DNA of 64,000 bases from JABDLO01 sp035327565. GTDB taxonomy: Bacteria; Bacteroidota; Bacteroidia; Chitinophagales; Saprospiraceae. The notes under the pieces are model-generated. The model did no database searches. It was given only the letters and a program-made list of their open reading frames with translations, and was not told the origin of the DNA. The stretch lies in NCBI GenBank assembly GCA_035327565.1, contig DAOLDB010000001.1, positions 135,428 to 199,427 of the forward strand, in the 5' to 3' direction. Below are positions 27,467 through 35,380 of this stretch, piece by piece (position 1 is the first letter of the stretch; every line of letters begins with the position of its first letter). Made by a program: the position numbers and the translations under genes.

Positions 27467-27850
27467 ATGGCAAAAAATCCTTTTACCTGGGTAGAAATTT
27501 ATGTCAGTGACATGGCAAGAGCACAAAAGTTTTACGAAGAAGTATTACAAATCAAAATGGTAGAATTACCTCTTCCAGAAAGTGTGGAAGGAGTGGAGAT
27601 GATGAGTTTTCCCTGGGATGATAAAGGACCGAATATCAGTGGGGCTTTGGTAAAATCATCCTTTATGTCTCCCGGAGCTGGTGGTTCAATGGTGTACTTT
27701 ACATGCGATGATTGCGCTATTGAAATTTCCAGAGTAGAAAAAGCAGGAGGCAAAGTAGTACAGGAAAAATTTTCGATCGGTAATTATGGCTTTTGTGGAT
27801 TTGGCACTGATACCGAAGGAAATATAATTGGATTTCATTCAATGCATTAA
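27467..27850 (+). CDS. VOC family protein (glyoxalase/bleomycin-resistance fold)
   Basis: A 127-residue single-domain vicinal oxygen chelate protein with two beta-alpha-beta-beta-beta modules: WVEIYVSDMARAQKFYEEVL at the N-terminus and MVYFTCDDCAIEISRVEKAG in the second half, ending GFGTDTEGNIIGFHS. The first metal position, usually His, is Glu or Val here (VEIYV), so metal-dependent catalysis is uncertain. Relatives are often annotated as glyoxalase-like or PhnB-like proteins with unknown substrates. It stands alone, with more than 300 bases on each side. Confidence 0.85.
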   Translation: MAKNPFTWVEIYVSDMARAQKFYEEVLQIKMVELPLPESVEGVEMMSFPWDDKGPNISGALVKSSFMSPGAGGSMVYFTCDDCAIEISRVEKAGGKVVQEKFSIGNYGFCGFGTDTEGNIIGFHSMH

Positions 27851-28170
27851 TCATATATTTTCTTGTTTCATTTTTAATAAAAATCTCCGTTCATCTTGCC
27901 GGAGGTAAAATCGCCTTCCTCAAATATGTAATTCCTGGATATATCATTATGCTTTCAAATTTGTATTTATTGAATCTTGTTCCAATCATTTTAGTACTCA
28001 ATTCAAGCATATTGAAACAAAATAAATATAGGAAATTTATATATTTATAGTGGTGTACTTTCCATATTATTTACTTTCTTTATCACACTTATTATATACA
28101 CTTAACTCACCAGATATTTTCCACAGATCAAAACAAACTTTTTATTATCAAACAAAAGAGCAGCAGATTA
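27851..28170 (+). other. Intergenic region before the pentose genes
   Basis: These 320 bases contain one weak hairpin, CTCCG with CGGAG around a 10-base loop (about 27883-27902), 30 bases after the VOC stop. It might help termination but lacks a good T-run. The rest is AT-rich and must contain the promoter of the dehydratase gene at 28171. No consensus -7 element stands out. Confidence 0.3.
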
Positions 28171-29886
28171 ATGAAAAAAAAACTCAGAAGTTCAAACTGG
28201 TTTGGGAAAAATGACAAAATGGGATTTGTACACAGGTCATGGCTTCGCAATCAGGGCTATCCTGATGACTATTTCAGTGGAAAGCCGGTCATTGGCATAT
28301 GCAATACTTGGAGTGAATTAACTCCGTGTAACGGGCATTTGAGAGATTTTGCAGAAGTAGTAAAAAGAGGAGTGGTCGAAGCCGGTGGATTTCCACTGGA
28401 GTTTCCTGTGACTTCTTTAGGCGAAACTCTAATGAGACCCACCACCATGTTGTTCAGGAATCTCGCCAGCATGGATGTGGAAGAAAGCATTCGTGCCAAT
28501 CCGATTGATGGGGTTGTATTACTCACAGGGTGTGATAAAACTACTCCATCGACCATCATGGGTGCATCCAGTGTCGATTTGCCTACCATTGTTGTCCCTG
28601 GCGGTCCGATGCTCAATGGGAGATTTAAGGGGGAATGCATAGGAAGTGGCTCTTTCACCTGGATGATAAAGGAGAAAACACTGGTGGATAATTACACGCC
28701 AGAGGATACGTATGAAGCTGAACTTGGCAGTGCACGAAGCAACGGACATTGTATGACCATGGGTACAGCATCTACCATGGCATGCATGACGGAATCGTTG
28801 GGTCTTACATTGCCAGGAGCTGCCGCTATTCCTGCAGTTGACTCAAGAAAAAAAATGCTGGCACAATTGTCAGGCAGAAGGATAGTGGAAATGGTACGGG
28901 AAGAACTTACCCTTTCAAAAATCATTACCAGAAAATCTCTTGAAAATGCCATAATTGTCAATTCAGCAATAGGCGGTTCAACCAATTTTATAATTCATCT
29001 TCTCGCTATTGCAGGGAGAATAGGTGTGGACTTAAATCTCAAAGATTTTGATGATGTTGGCAGTAAGATTCCATTATTACTAAATTTAAAGCCATCTGGT
29101 CAATATCTGATGGAGGACTTTTTTTATGCAGGAGGCCTTCCTGTCATTATTAATGAACTGAAAGATTACCTGCATAATGATGCCATGACCGTTAATGGTA
29201 AAACCATTGGTTTCAACAATAACAATCCCACTTGCTATAACCGGGAAGTTATCACCCCCATTGATCAACCATTGAAGAAAGAAAGTGGAATTGCCGTACT
29301 CACCGGGAACTTATGTGAAGACGGGGCTGTGATAAAACCATCAGCAGCCAGTCCACATTTGATGAAACATAAAGGCAAAGCTATTGTATTTTCCTCTATA
29401 GAAGATTATCATTCCAGAATAGATGATCCTAACCTGAAGATTGATAAAGATTCTGTCATTGTTCTACAAGGAGTAGGTCCTGTAGGGTATCCTGGGATGC
29501 CAGAGGTAGGCAATGTTGATTTGCCAGAAAAATTGTTGCATGAAGGGGTAAAAGACATGGTTAGGATTTCTGATGGTCGAATGAGTGGCACTGCGGGAGG
29601 TACGGTTATATTACATGTTTCACCAGAATCATCCATCGGAGGTGCCCTGGCTCTCGTAAAAGATGGTGATACAATTGAATTAGATGTACCTAACCGGAAA
29701 CTGCAATTGCACATTTCAGACGAAGAATTACAATGGAGAAAAAGCAACTGGATTCCACCTGAACCCGCAACTACTCGCGGTTATGTGAAAATCTATATTG
29801 ATCATGTTCAACAGGCCCATTTGGGTGCTGATATGGATTTTTTAAAAGGAAAATCAGGAAGTGAAGTTTCGAGGGATTTGCATTAG
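28171..29886 (+). CDS. IlvD/Edd family sugar-acid dehydratase (arabinonate/xylonate dehydratase-like)
   Basis: A 571-residue Fe-S dehydratase of the IlvD/Edd family. Candidate cluster and metal ligands are the cysteines in ICNTWSELTPCNGHL, LLTGCDKTTPST and GHCMTMGTASTMACMTE. GRMSGTAGGTVILHV is the C-terminal active-site loop with the catalytic Ser. The FVHRSWLRNQGYPDDYF start and NTWSELTPCN form are typical of the sugar-acid branch (L-arabinonate, D-xylonate or galactonate dehydratases) rather than of dihydroxy-acid dehydratase IlvD, whose equivalent reads NEITPCN. It would remove water from an aldonate to give a 2-keto-3-deoxy acid in the cytoplasm. The downstream FAH enzyme and the GH51 arabinofuranosidase make L-arabinonate the favoured substrate (inference). 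Confidence 0.85.
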   Translation: MKKKLRSSNWFGKNDKMGFVHRSWLRNQGYPDDYFSGKPVIGICNTWSELTPCNGHLRDFAEVVKRGVVEAGGFPLEFPVTSLGETLMRPTTMLFRNLASMDVEESIRANPIDGVVLLTGCDKTTPSTIMGASSVDLPTIVVPGGPMLNGRFKGECIGSGSFTWMIKEKTLVDNYTPEDTYEAELGSARSNGHCMTMGTASTMACMTESLGLTLPGAAAIPAVDSRKKMLAQLSGRRIVEMVREELTLSKIITRKSLENAIIVNSAIGGSTNFIIHLLAIAGRIGVDLNLKDFDDVGSKIPLLLNLKPSGQYLMEDFFYAGGLPVIINELKDYLHNDAMTVNGKTIGFNNNNPTCYNREVITPIDQPLKKESGIAVLTGNLCEDGAVIKPSAASPHLMKHKGKAIVFSSIEDYHSRIDDPNLKIDKDSVIVLQGVGPVGYPGMPEVGNVDLPEKLLHEGVKDMVRISDGRMSGTAGGTVILHVSPESSIGGALALVKDGDTIELDVPNRKLQLHISDEELQWRKSNWIPPEPATTRGYVKIYIDHVQQAHLGADMDFLKGKSGSEVSRDLH

Positions 29887-30005
29887 TATGATTGAAAGTC
29901 AAATGAGCATTACCTTAAAAGATTATAATTATCGTCAAATCAAATGTCTATAACCGTATTGAAAATGATTTTTAAAATTTATTCTTACAAAATATCTACA
30001 ATTCG

Positions 30006-30839
30006 ATGAAGATTTATCATACTACCCAAGGTATCATCCTGGAATTTAATGGAATTTTTTACGACAGCGGACAAACCACTTGGGATTTGTTTATTAATGA
30101 TGATGAAATTTTAGAAAAATGCCGGGCTGGAATACATTCAGCCCAATTTAAAATTACAGAACAGCCAGATATTCATAGCTTCCTTCCTCCCATTCAAAGT
30201 CAGGAATTATGGGCATGTGGTGTAACCTATCTGAAAAGCAAAGAAGGTAGACAGGAAGAAGCAAAAAACGCAGGGGGTGGGGACTTTTACACCAAAGTAT
30301 ATGATGCTGAAAGACCGGAAGTGTTTTTTAAAGCCAATCCCAACCGGATAGTCGGGCATGGAGGTAATGTCAGAATCAGAAAAGACTCCTCATGGGATGT
30401 GCCGGAACCAGAACTCACCCTCGTAGTAACTTCCTCAGGAAAAATAATTGGGTATACCATCGGAAATGATATGAGTAGCCGGAGTATCGAAGGAGAAAAT
30501 CCACTATATCTTCCCCAAGCTAAGACCTATGATGGATGTGCTTCTGTTGGACCATGTGTGTTGCTCAATGAATCAGGTATTGACCCCGGCACTAAAATAC
30601 ATATGCAAATTCTCAGACTAAATGATATGATTGTGGATGGAACATTTTCATTATCACAAATGAAGCGATCTTTAAAAGAGCTGGTTTCTTTTATATATCG
30701 CGAATGTACTTTCCCATATGGGAGTCTGATTATGACGGGCACCGGATATGTGCCGGATCATTCTTTCACCTTAATATCCAAAGACGAAATCCGTATTTCT
30801 ATAGAGGGCATTGGTACATTGATTAATTATGTGGAATAA
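30006..30839 (+). CDS. Fumarylacetoacetate hydrolase family protein, possible 2-keto-3-deoxy-pentonate dehydratase
   Basis: A 277-residue FAH-family enzyme with the divalent-metal ligands in WDVPEPELTLVV (E-x-E) and the following Asp, and the block GYTIGNDMSSRSIEGENPLY, ending in TGTGYVPDHSFTL. The FAH fold serves C-C hydrolases and also 2-keto-3-deoxy-D-arabinonate dehydratase of the archaeal pentose pathway, as well as the diketo-deoxy-rhamnonate hydrolases. It follows the IlvD/Edd dehydratase by 119 bases and precedes a GH51 arabinofuranosidase. The most economical role is therefore dehydration of 2-keto-3-deoxy-arabinonate to 2-oxoglutarate semialdehyde, giving a Weimberg-type route. The sequence alone does not distinguish the alternatives. 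Confidence 0.8.
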   Translation: MKIYHTTQGIILEFNGIFYDSGQTTWDLFINDDEILEKCRAGIHSAQFKITEQPDIHSFLPPIQSQELWACGVTYLKSKEGRQEEAKNAGGGDFYTKVYDAERPEVFFKANPNRIVGHGGNVRIRKDSSWDVPEPELTLVVTSSGKIIGYTIGNDMSSRSIEGENPLYLPQAKTYDGCASVGPCVLLNESGIDPGTKIHMQILRLNDMIVDGTFSLSQMKRSLKELVSFIYRECTFPYGSLIMTGTGYVPDHSFTLISKDEIRISIEGIGTLINYVE

Positions 30840-31062
30840 TAAAGTGTCTGCCTCTGTTGAAGTTTATACCTTATGGATAATGAATAGTAATTACAATTTG
30901 TTGATATATATTTTTATAATGGTCAAATTTTTAACTATAAAATTGAAGTATTCAAATTAATACATAATCTACATACACTTAAAAGCATATAAAACAGCAT
31001 TTTAAAAATCTGCAATTATTGAACTATATTTACTAATCATTCATTCAATCATTCCTTTTAAA

Positions 31063-32604
31063 ATGAATAAATTATTAAATTTTCTGGTTTTGTGTCTTCT
31101 TTTAAATGTGGGACAGACACAAACTAAAATTGTATTACATCCTGATCGCGCTGAGACAAAAATCAGCAAACACATTTATGGTCATTTTGCCGAACATTTG
31201 GGAAGATGTATCTATGATGGATTTTATGTGGGTGAAAATAATCATGCCATTCCGAATAAAGAGGGAGTAAGGCTGGATGTAATCGAAGCTTTGAAAGCGC
31301 TCAGGATTCCCAATCTTCGTTGGCCAGGAGGATGCTTTGCGGATATTTATCATTGGAAAGATGGAATCGGCCCAAAAAATCAAAGAAGGCATATTTCCAA
31401 TTTATCCTGGGGGAATATTAGAGAAGACAATAGTTTTGGAACACATGAGTTTCTCAATCTATGCGAATGGTTAGAAGCCGAACCCTACCTGGCTGTCAAT
31501 ATGAACTCCGGTACTGTTCAGGAAGCAATGGAGTGGGTGCAATATGTTAATCACCCTAATGGCTCGAGTGCCCTGACCGATTTAAGAGCAAATAACGGAA
31601 GAGAAGAACCATGGAACGTCACTTACTGGGGTATTGGCAATGAGTCTTGGGATTGTGGTGGTCATATGACAGTGGATCACTATATTAATTTATACAGACA
31701 GTATGCTACCGCCATGACCAGCTATAGTAATACTGAAGGATTATACCGTATCGCAGTTGGACCCGGAAGTCCGGATTATGCTTGGACTGAATCACTGATG
31801 AAAAATATACCCGCCCGACGCATTGAAGGTATTTCTATCCATCATTATTCAGTGTTCAATTGGAGAGAAAAAGGATCTTCAACCGGTTTTTCTGAAGAAG
31901 AATACTTAAAAACCATGCTTCAGGCCTGGAGAATTGATGAATTCCTTAGAAGAAATATGGATATAATGGATAAATATGACCCTCAAAAAAGGATCGCCCT
32001 TATTGTCGATGAATGGGGAGGATGGTATGATACTGATCCGGAAGGCAATGGCATGCTTTATCAACAAAATACCATAAGGGATGCAATGATTGCCGGTCTT
32101 ACACTCAATATTTTCAATAATTACGCGGAAAGAGTAAAAATGGCAAACCTTGCTCAAACTGTAAATGTATTGCAAGCTGTTATTCTGACGAAAGGAAATC
32201 AAATGTTGCTTACCCCTACTTACCATGTTATGGAAATGTATAAGGTACATCAGAATGCTACCTTGGTACCTTCGAGAATAATAACCAATGATATATTCAG
32301 TGGTACTGAGCGAATACCGTCGATTTCTGTATCTGCTTCTACAGATGATGCAGGCACAATGCATATCTCTCTTACCAATATTGATCATATCAATGGACAA
32401 GAGGTAGAAATCAGTATTCCCGGATTCCAGGTAAATGCTCATGAGGGAAGGATTCTTTCTTCCTATACAATACAGGATCACAATACATTTGAAGAACCTA
32501 ACAAAATAAAGCCCAAATCTTTTAATCAATATCAGATCCAGGGTAATAGTTTGAAAGTCATTATGCCTCCGGCTTCTGTAGTTGTTCTTGCTTTAAAAAA
32601 ATAA
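31063..32604 (+). CDS. Alpha-L-arabinofuranosidase, GH51
   Basis: A 513-residue exported GH51 enzyme that removes terminal alpha-L-arabinofuranosyl residues from arabinan or arabinoxylan. A signal peptide spans residues 1-19 (LLNFLVLCLLLNVGQTQ). The clan GH-A barrel shows RWPGGCFADIYHWKDGIGP, the acid/base WGIGNESWDCGG (Glu194) and the nucleophile ALIVDEWGGWYD (Glu317). The C-terminal beta-sandwich ends VVVLALKK. Many GH51 enzymes are intracellular; the clear signal peptide points to the periplasm here. It follows the dehydratase and FAH genes on the same strand after 223 bases and would supply the arabinose that they consume. It ends four bases from the convergent anti-sigma gene. Confidence 0.93.
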   Translation: MNKLLNFLVLCLLLNVGQTQTKIVLHPDRAETKISKHIYGHFAEHLGRCIYDGFYVGENNHAIPNKEGVRLDVIEALKALRIPNLRWPGGCFADIYHWKDGIGPKNQRRHISNLSWGNIREDNSFGTHEFLNLCEWLEAEPYLAVNMNSGTVQEAMEWVQYVNHPNGSSALTDLRANNGREEPWNVTYWGIGNESWDCGGHMTVDHYINLYRQYATAMTSYSNTEGLYRIAVGPGSPDYAWTESLMKNIPARRIEGISIHHYSVFNWREKGSSTGFSEEEYLKTMLQAWRIDEFLRRNMDIMDKYDPQKRIALIVDEWGGWYDTDPEGNGMLYQQNTIRDAMIAGLTLNIFNNYAERVKMANLAQTVNVLQAVILTKGNQMLLTPTYHVMEMYKVHQNATLVPSRIITNDIFSGTERIPSISVSASTDDAGTMHISLTNIDHINGQEVEISIPGFQVNAHEGRILSSYTIQDHNTFEEPNKIKPKSFNQYQIQGNSLKVIMPPASVVVLALKK

Positions 32605-32608
32605 AAGG

Positions 32609-33403
32609 TCACTCAATTGTACCCATCATAACCACCTGGGATGGTGTTCCATCTCTACTGCCTCCCTTGGGCTCAATAGATATGGCAAAAGCTATTGTAT
32701 TATCAAAATATTCAATAAAACCAGGTTCTTCAAGGTAGCTGTTAAAACTGAATATATTCAATGCTACAGGATTTTCATTTCCTTCTACTATAACCCATAA
32801 TTGATAATCCTGATCGTCTGTGAGCGGAGGCACTTGCAAATTACCAATCATGGCACGTCGCATTTCGGGATTATTGAACACAACGGCATGTACATGGGTA
32901 AGATGAGTGTCTAATGCTTTCAATTCCACTTTTTGAGTTGAAGTATGATAGAGTAATGCCATTTGAGCCTGAATCCTTCCCATTCTTTCTGTATTTTCTT
33001 CACATTCAAGCCATTGGACCTGCATTTTGGTTGAGTTTTCATGAAGAGTTTTCATTTTATCCTTTTCCAGCAAATACAGAATAAGTAAAATCCCCCCTGC
33101 AATAATAAGGGTAGATAGCGTCCACCATACGATTTTATCTGAAATTAATGCCGATGAAGAATTAGTTGAAGATTCATCCAAATCCTCAACAACCCGCTGA
33201 ACACGGACCTTCATCCATTCAGGAGGTTCAACAGACTCTGATCTGGCCATTCTCTCAAGACTTAATTCTATAGCCAATTTCTCCTCCACCACTTCCGGAT
33301 GGCGTTTTAGCATATTCTCAACAAACTTCGATTCTTCAGGAGTACATTGCTGTAAAATATAGGATTCCAATAATCCGGATTCTAAAAAATTTTTTAAGTC
33401 CAT
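32609..33403 (-). CDS. Anti-sigma factor, RskA family
   Basis: A 264-residue protein. A cytoplasmic N-terminal zinc-less anti-sigma region occupies about residues 1-85 (LLESYILQQCTPEESKFVEN), followed by one transmembrane helix at about 88-109 (WWTLSTLIIAGGILLILYLL) and then the RskA C-terminal domain in the periplasm, with NLQVPPLTDDQDYQLWVIV and SIEPKGGSRDGTPSQVVMMG. The last block is the hallmark P-x-G-G-S/T-x-x-P of the family. It should hold the ECF sigma factor encoded just upstream (109 bases away, same strand) at the membrane and release it on a signal. It is convergent with the GH51 gene. Confidence 0.88.
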   Translation of the reverse strand: MDLKNFLESGLLESYILQQCTPEESKFVENMLKRHPEVVEEKLAIELSLERMARSESVEPPEWMKVRVQRVVEDLDESSTNSSSALISDKIVWWTLSTLIIAGGILLILYLLEKDKMKTLHENSTKMQVQWLECEENTERMGRIQAQMALLYHTSTQKVELKALDTHLTHVHAVVFNNPEMRRAMIGNLQVPPLTDDQDYQLWVIVEGNENPVALNIFSFNSYLEEPGFIEYFDNTIAFAISIEPKGGSRDGTPSQVVMMGTIE

Positions 33404-33511
33404 TGTTTACATTAAAAATAATTTCAATTTTACCGGCATACAGACCAGTAATTCAAAAAGTTTTGGAACCTGAAGAACAACTGGATTCGATGGTGCTATT
33501 TTACTTAAATA

Positions 33512-34030
33512 TTAATCATTAAATTTTGATCTTAATTCCTTAATGGCATGTCTCAACCTTGTTTTCACTGTTCCTATAGGGATATCCAATTCCTTTTCAA
33601 TTTCTCTTTGAGTATATCCTTCAAAATATATTTTTTCAATAAGTGTTCTATACTTATCTTCGAGATGATCAACCAATTGTCTTAAGCCTACCTGTTCAGG
33701 ACTGATGGCATTTCTGCTTTGTAAAGATACGAGGGTATCCAGATCATTGGTTTTTTTGAAATATTTATAATGCGTTGAACGGGTAGCATCAATGGCTGTA
33801 TTTCTTGCAATATTCACCATCCACGTAAAAAGCCGCCCTCTACTCTTATCGAATTTATCACTATTCTTCCACACTTTAATAAAGGTATCCTGCAACACCT
33901 GCTCAGCTAATTCATTTGACTGGACAATTTTCAGTATTACACCAAAAAGAGCTGCTGCATAATTGTCGTACAATAAGCTGATTGCAATACTGTTTCGCGC
34001 TTCAAGTAAAGAAATAATTTTTTCTTCCAT
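33512..34030 (-). CDS. ECF-type RNA polymerase sigma factor
   Basis: A 172-residue sigma-70 ECF factor. Region 2 spans about residues 15-90 (QVLQDTFIKVWKNSDKFD and LFTWMVNIARNTAIDATRS) and region 4 about 115-170 (EGYTQREIEKELDIPIGTV, then KTRLRHAIKELR as the recognition helix end). It pairs with the RskA-type anti-sigma gene 109 bases downstream, resembling SigK/RskA modules. ECF factors of this group control envelope or redox responses elsewhere. No TonB receptor/FecR arrangement is present, so this is not a SusCD-type sigma. Its target promoters are not evident in the window. Confidence 0.93.
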   Translation of the reverse strand: MEEKIISLLEARNSIAISLLYDNYAAALFGVILKIVQSNELAEQVLQDTFIKVWKNSDKFDKSRGRLFTWMVNIARNTAIDATRSTHYKYFKKTNDLDTLVSLQSRNAISPEQVGLRQLVDHLEDKYRTLIEKIYFEGYTQREIEKELDIPIGTVKTRLRHAIKELRSKFND

Positions 34031-34243
34031 TAATAAGCAGGATCATTTATATACTTGTATTTTGAACTACCCTTACAAATATAGGTGATTCAGAATAGAA
34101 TTGTCCCACCTTTTCACTGCAAACTCAAAATAATCAAGACAATCAAAGAAATAAATTACTTAACCCATTTAATAAAAACAAATCAAGGATGTATAGCATT
34201 ATTCCAATGTGTTTTCATGTGTGTATGTGCTTACACTAAACAA

Positions 34244-34273
34244 CAATACCGGTTTCATATGAAACCGGTATTG
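34244..34273 (-). terminator. 30-bp perfect palindrome, probable terminator of the GLPGLI gene
   Basis: CAATACCGGTTTC-ATAT-GAAACCGGTATTG is a perfect palindrome that folds into a 13-bp stem with a 4-base loop. It lies 37 bases beyond the stop of the minus-strand GLPGLI gene. On the minus strand it is followed by TTGTTTAG, a modest U-tract. It may instead, or also, serve as a protein-binding site upstream of the minus-strand ECF sigma gene. Confidence 0.5.
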
Positions 34274-34310
34274 CTCACTTAACATCAATCATTTTTAGAT
34301 TCCATTGGTT

Positions 34311-35069
34311 TTATTCATTCCTGATCACCCTGAATGTGCCTCCACTGCCACTGACCCCTCTGGATTCCATCATGGACTCCATTTCCTTTCTAAATTCTTC
34401 TTCCGAAAGCCGTTTGCCTTCCTCTGGCTCTTTGAGCATTTTAGGTTTGATTTTCATTCTATCCACTTCAACTGCGGTATACACCCTCTCTCCCTGATTA
34501 TAATCCAGATGTAAAATAGCCCCGGGCAATCCACGAAAACCATCGGGCCCGACTGATACAGGGATTTCAGGTGAAAACCATGCTTCAACCAGTATATCAT
34601 TTTCATCATTCCTGTATGTCGCTTTCTGACAATTCTTACCGGCAATCTTTTTTGCTTCATTGGACAATACCCAGGGAAAGGTTTTGCCTGAGCTTTCTAT
34701 CAGGTATTGCTTTTCAAAAACCCCTCTTTGCTCAACTTTCCTGTCATTCACTAAATCATGGTAAATATTATTTCCTGAATTGGAACTCTTCATCACCATT
34801 CCTCCTGCAGCAGTTGTTGTAACGGTTTGTGACTGATCGGTCGACGCCCTCATCAGAGAAGCTTCCCGGTTAAATATTAATTCCTTGGCCTCTTTCCGGA
34901 ATTCCGGAATTTGAATCTTCATCCCCTCCATTTCTGCCGGAAGGTTTCTGTGCATGTTATAAGTTAATTCATAGTAAATCATTCCCTCAGTCATTTGCCC
35001 AAAAATAAAAATAGGAACGATCAGAGGAATCAAAAGAAAAAAACAAATCCAATTTCTCATATCAATCAT
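34311..35069 (-). CDS. GLPGLI family protein
   Basis: A 252-residue exported protein of the GLPGLI family, almost exclusive to Bacteroidota. A signal peptide runs to about residue 25 (FFLLIPLIVPIFIFGQ), and the family motif reads GFRGLPGAILHLDY at about 190. TYRNDENDILVEAWFSPEIP is the strand that precedes it. The role of the family is unknown; its genes are very often next to outer-membrane beta-barrel or TonB-type receptor genes. Here such a receptor gene lies 2.5 kb away, beyond a two-component system, and shares this gene's upstream box arrangement. The C-terminal 60 residues are rich in Glu/Met and low in complexity. ATG 35060 is an alternative start. Confidence 0.85.
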   Translation of the reverse strand: MIDMRNWICFFLLIPLIVPIFIFGQMTEGMIYYELTYNMHRNLPAEMEGMKIQIPEFRKEAKELIFNREASLMRASTDQSQTVTTTAAGGMVMKSSNSGNNIYHDLVNDRKVEQRGVFEKQYLIESSGKTFPWVLSNEAKKIAGKNCQKATYRNDENDILVEAWFSPEIPVSVGPDGFRGLPGAILHLDYNQGERVYTAVEVDRMKIKPKMLKEPEEGKRLSEEEFRKEMESMMESRGVSGSGGTFRVIRNE

Positions 35070-35115
35070 CTTTAAGTGATGGAATAATTTTTTAATATAC
35101 TATTCATTATCACTA

Positions 35116-35182
35116 CAAAATTATGGCATCCTCTCTTGTCAACAGGTTAACACACATTCAATTAAAGTTAATTAAGGTTAAT
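35116..35182 (-). promoter_or_regulatory. Promoter and putative response-regulator boxes of the GLPGLI gene
   Basis: Read on the minus strand, the order is ATTAAC (35182-35177), N4, ATTAAC (35172-35167), N15, GTTAAC (35151-35146), N22, then TAATTTTG (35123-35116). The last matches the Bacteroidota -7 consensus TAnnTTTG. TTGAC lies 14 bases before the -7 element. The two ATTAAC boxes are 10 bp apart, one helical turn, as in OmpR/PhoB-type direct-repeat sites. The same boxes with identical spacings occur before the outer-membrane receptor gene at 40411-40477. The link to the adjacent response regulator is inferred. Confidence 0.6.
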
Positions 35183-35210
35183 AAAATCCATTTTTCCCTT
35201 TCTTTACTCT

Positions 35211-35218
35211 TAACTTTG
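35211..35218 (+). promoter_or_regulatory. Putative -7 promoter element for the two-component system
   Basis: TAACTTTG, followed by C, matches TAnnTTTG on the plus strand, 163 bases before the histidine kinase start. It lies 28 bases beyond the GTTAA boxes at 35146-35182, so the same boxes could also govern the kinase/regulator genes (autoregulation). It is part of the 311-base divergent gap 35070-35380, which contains no gene. Confidence 0.35.
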
Positions 35219-35380
35219 CTGTGTAAAATCATTGAATTCCTTTTCAATTCAAATTGATGTGCAGCAATTTCACTTTCATTATTAAATTAATCGCTGTTAC
35301 AAAGCAAAGTATGCTATGTAAAAGCTAATGAATCTACTTAAAATAATTTATTTACAATTTTTGGCAATTCAAAGAATCCG

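Noticed and set aside
32609..34030. FecI/FecR-type sigma system for a SusCD polysaccharide locus
   Set aside because: The anti-sigma protein has an RskA C-terminal domain rather than a FecR domain, and no SusC/SusD pair is adjacent; closeness to the GH51 gene is only tail to tail.
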